Assembly (NCBI GenBank): GCA_005883295.1
Contig: VAWV01000057.1
Location: 1-14,481, forward strand
Length of the DNA stretch: 14,481 nucleotides
DNA from: Actinomycetota bacterium
GTDB lineage: Bacteria > Actinomycetota > Thermoleophilia > Solirubrobacterales > Thermoleophilaceae
Direction: 5' to 3'
Position 1 is the stretch's first letter, and the number at the start of each line of letters is the position of its first letter. Shown here one piece after another: positions 13,525 through 14,481 of this stretch. The position numbers and the translations under genes are program-made. The notes beneath the pieces were generated by a model. The model did not search any database and had not been told where the DNA came from. It saw nothing but the letters and a program-made list of their open reading frames with translations.

Positions 13525-14244
13525 TTGCTCCCGGGGAAGGACACGCGCGCAGGCCTGATCGCCCCTCTGGCGCTCGCCGCGCTGGTCACTGTGGCCGGCT
13601 GCGGACGTCAGGAGGCGCCCGATCTGGTGAACGGGAAGCGGCTCTTCGCCGGGAAGGGCACCTGCGGCAGCTGCCACACGCTCGCGCGAGCCAACACGAA
13701 GGGCACGGTGGGCCCGAACCTGGATGACGCCTTCGCTACCGACAAGCGCGACGGCCTCGGGCAGAGCAGCATCGAGGGTCTGGTCATCGACCAGATCGCC
13801 TACCCGCGCAGGGGCGGCACGATGCCGGCCGGCCTGGTGAAGGGCCAGAACGCGCGCGACGTGGCGGCCTACGTGGCCTACGCGGCCGCGAGGGCGGGCC
13901 AGGACACGGGCGCGCTCGCCACGGCCGCGCAGCCCGCGAAGGGGCCGCCCGTGGCCGAGAAGGCGGGCACCCTGACGATCGCGGCGGACCCGACCGGCGC
14001 CCTCGCCTACGTCACCGACAAGGCCTCGGCGAAGGCGGGAACGGCCAAGTTCGTGATGCCGAACAAGTCGCCGATCCAGCACAACATCGCCCTCAAGGGA
14101 CCGGTCACCGGCGCCGGCCCGATCGTCGGCAGCGGCGGGACCTCCACCTTCACCGCCAGCCTCAAGCCGGGGACCTACGAGTTCTACTGCCAGGTCCCCG
14201 GGCACGAGGCGGCGGGGATGAAGGGGACGTTGACGGTCAAGTAG
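13525..14244 (+). CDS. Lipoprotein fusing cytochrome c and a cupredoxin (blue copper) domain
   Basis: This 239-residue exported electron carrier starts with a signal sequence ending in a lipobox-like VAGC (C26), so it is probably membrane-anchored outside the cell membrane. Residues about 33-122 are a class I cytochrome c: heme attachment CGSCH (C47, C50, H51), GPNLDDAF, and GGTMPAG with M100 as the likely sixth ligand. After an Ala/Pro-rich linker, residues about 138-239 form a cupredoxin with all four type 1 copper ligands: H176 (IQHNIAL), C212, H217 and M222 (CQVPGHEAAGM). The two centres probably pass electrons between a quinol-oxidising complex and a terminal oxidase or reductase; partners are not in the window. 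The TTG start follows a TAACCT -10. The start is the least certain part. Confidence 0.92.
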   Translation: MLPGKDTRAGLIAPLALAALVTVAGCGRQEAPDLVNGKRLFAGKGTCGSCHTLARANTKGTVGPNLDDAFATDKRDGLGQSSIEGLVIDQIAYPRRGGTMPAGLVKGQNARDVAAYVAYAAARAGQDTGALATAAQPAKGPPVAEKAGTLTIAADPTGALAYVTDKASAKAGTAKFVMPNKSPIQHNIALKGPVTGAGPIVGSGGTSTFTASLKPGTYEFYCQVPGHEAAGMKGTLTVK

Positions 14245-14255
14245 GCGACGGCGGT

Positions 14256-14269
14256 CCGCCGCCTGGCGG
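14256..14269. terminator. Hairpin between convergent cytochrome and csp genes
   Basis: CCGCC (14256-14260), loop GCCT, GGCGG (14265-14269) form a 5-bp stem filling most of the 25-nt gap between two convergent stop codons. An alternative pairing uses the preceding GGCGG at 14250-14254. It is a plausible bidirectional terminator without a U-tract. Confidence 0.45.
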
Positions 14270-14473
14270 TTACAGCGGCTGGACGTTGACGGCCTTGGGG
14301 CCCTTGTCGCCCGCCTCGGCGTCGAACGACACCTTGGCGCCCTCGGCGAGCGAGCGGAAGCCGTTGCCGGCGATGCCCGTGTGATGGACGAACAGGTCCT
14401 TGCCGCCCTCGTCCGGGGTGATGAACCCGAACCCCTTCTCGTCGCTGAACCACTTCACGGTACCTGTGGCCAT
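14270..14473 (-). CDS. Cold-shock domain protein (CspA family), second copy
   Basis: This 67-residue single cold-shock domain protein is on the minus strand and complete, but only 8 nt of upstream sequence are visible, so its promoter and leader lie outside. RNP1 is KGFGFI and RNP2 LFVHHT; the start is MATGTVKWFSDEKG and the C-terminal block GDKGPKAVNV is shared with the copy at 6588-6791. The two differ at 16 of 67 positions, mostly in the 35-52 loop region (GIAGNGFRSLAEGAK versus GINGSGFKTLQENSK) and the last three residues. This indicates an older duplication rather than a recent one. It acts as an RNA-binding chaperone in the cytoplasm. This copy may be constitutive and the other cold-regulated, but nothing in the window decides this. 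Convergent with the cytochrome gene. Confidence 0.97.
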   Translation of the reverse strand: MATGTVKWFSDEKGFGFITPDEGGKDLFVHHTGIAGNGFRSLAEGAKVSFDAEAGDKGPKAVNVQPL

Positions 14474-14481
14474 TGCGTTCT

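Overview
The window comes from a very GC-rich bacterium with strong G/C at third codon positions. Mixed ATG/GTG/TTG starts, few Shine-Dalgarno sequences, actinobacterial-looking Csp/IF-1/HIT proteins and a glmS-nnr-alr gene order suggest an actinomycetote, possibly of the Thermoleophilia/Solirubrobacterales type. That placement is an inference from sequence character, because no 16S or search was available. Coding density is high: no gene-free stretch exceeds 200 bases, and no tRNA, rRNA, CRISPR array or mobile element was seen.

Region 1 (1-6391, all + strand) is a housekeeping block. It holds the 3' end of glmS, a frame-broken NAD(P)H-hydrate repair gene (nnr), a two-CBS-domain protein, alanine racemase (alr), a tRNA nucleotidyltransferase/poly(A) polymerase-family enzyme with an HD domain, a CorA transporter and a HIT hydrolase. 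The last four are tightly packed: the alr/cca, cca/corA and corA/hit junctions overlap by a few bases, so alr-cca-corA-hit looks like one translationally coupled operon. It is closed by an 11-bp hairpin at 6420-6445. glmS and alr both serve peptidoglycan precursor supply, and nnr repairs hydrated NAD(P)H.

Region 2 (6392-7079) carries a cold-shock protein gene with a structured leader, followed by a separate, apparently leaderless infA (IF-1). Both encode small OB-fold RNA-binding proteins.

Region 3 (7103-10392) has a LysR-type regulator divergent from a 103-residue protein. Their intergenic region holds a perfect T-N11-A palindrome lying on the regulator's own -10 and start codon. Next is a secreted neutral/alkaline ceramidase-like hydrolase, convergent with the small gene.

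Region 4 (10490-14473) holds envelope and accessory genes: a secreted protein of unknown function, a single-pass membrane protein with a disordered tail, a small zinc-ribbon protein, a GT4-like glycosyltransferase with a large insertion, a lipoprotein fusing cytochrome c to a cupredoxin, and a second cold-shock gene on the minus strand.

Two layout themes recur. Several genes have a TANNNT-type -10 only 6-10 nt before the start codon, implying leaderless mRNAs. GC-rich hairpins without U-tracts sit directly after stop codons, often immediately in front of the next gene's -10. I found no convincing new multi-gene system. The most notable items are the nnr deletion/frameshift, the LysR autoregulatory site, the csp leader and csp-infA pairing, and the cytochrome c-cupredoxin fusion.
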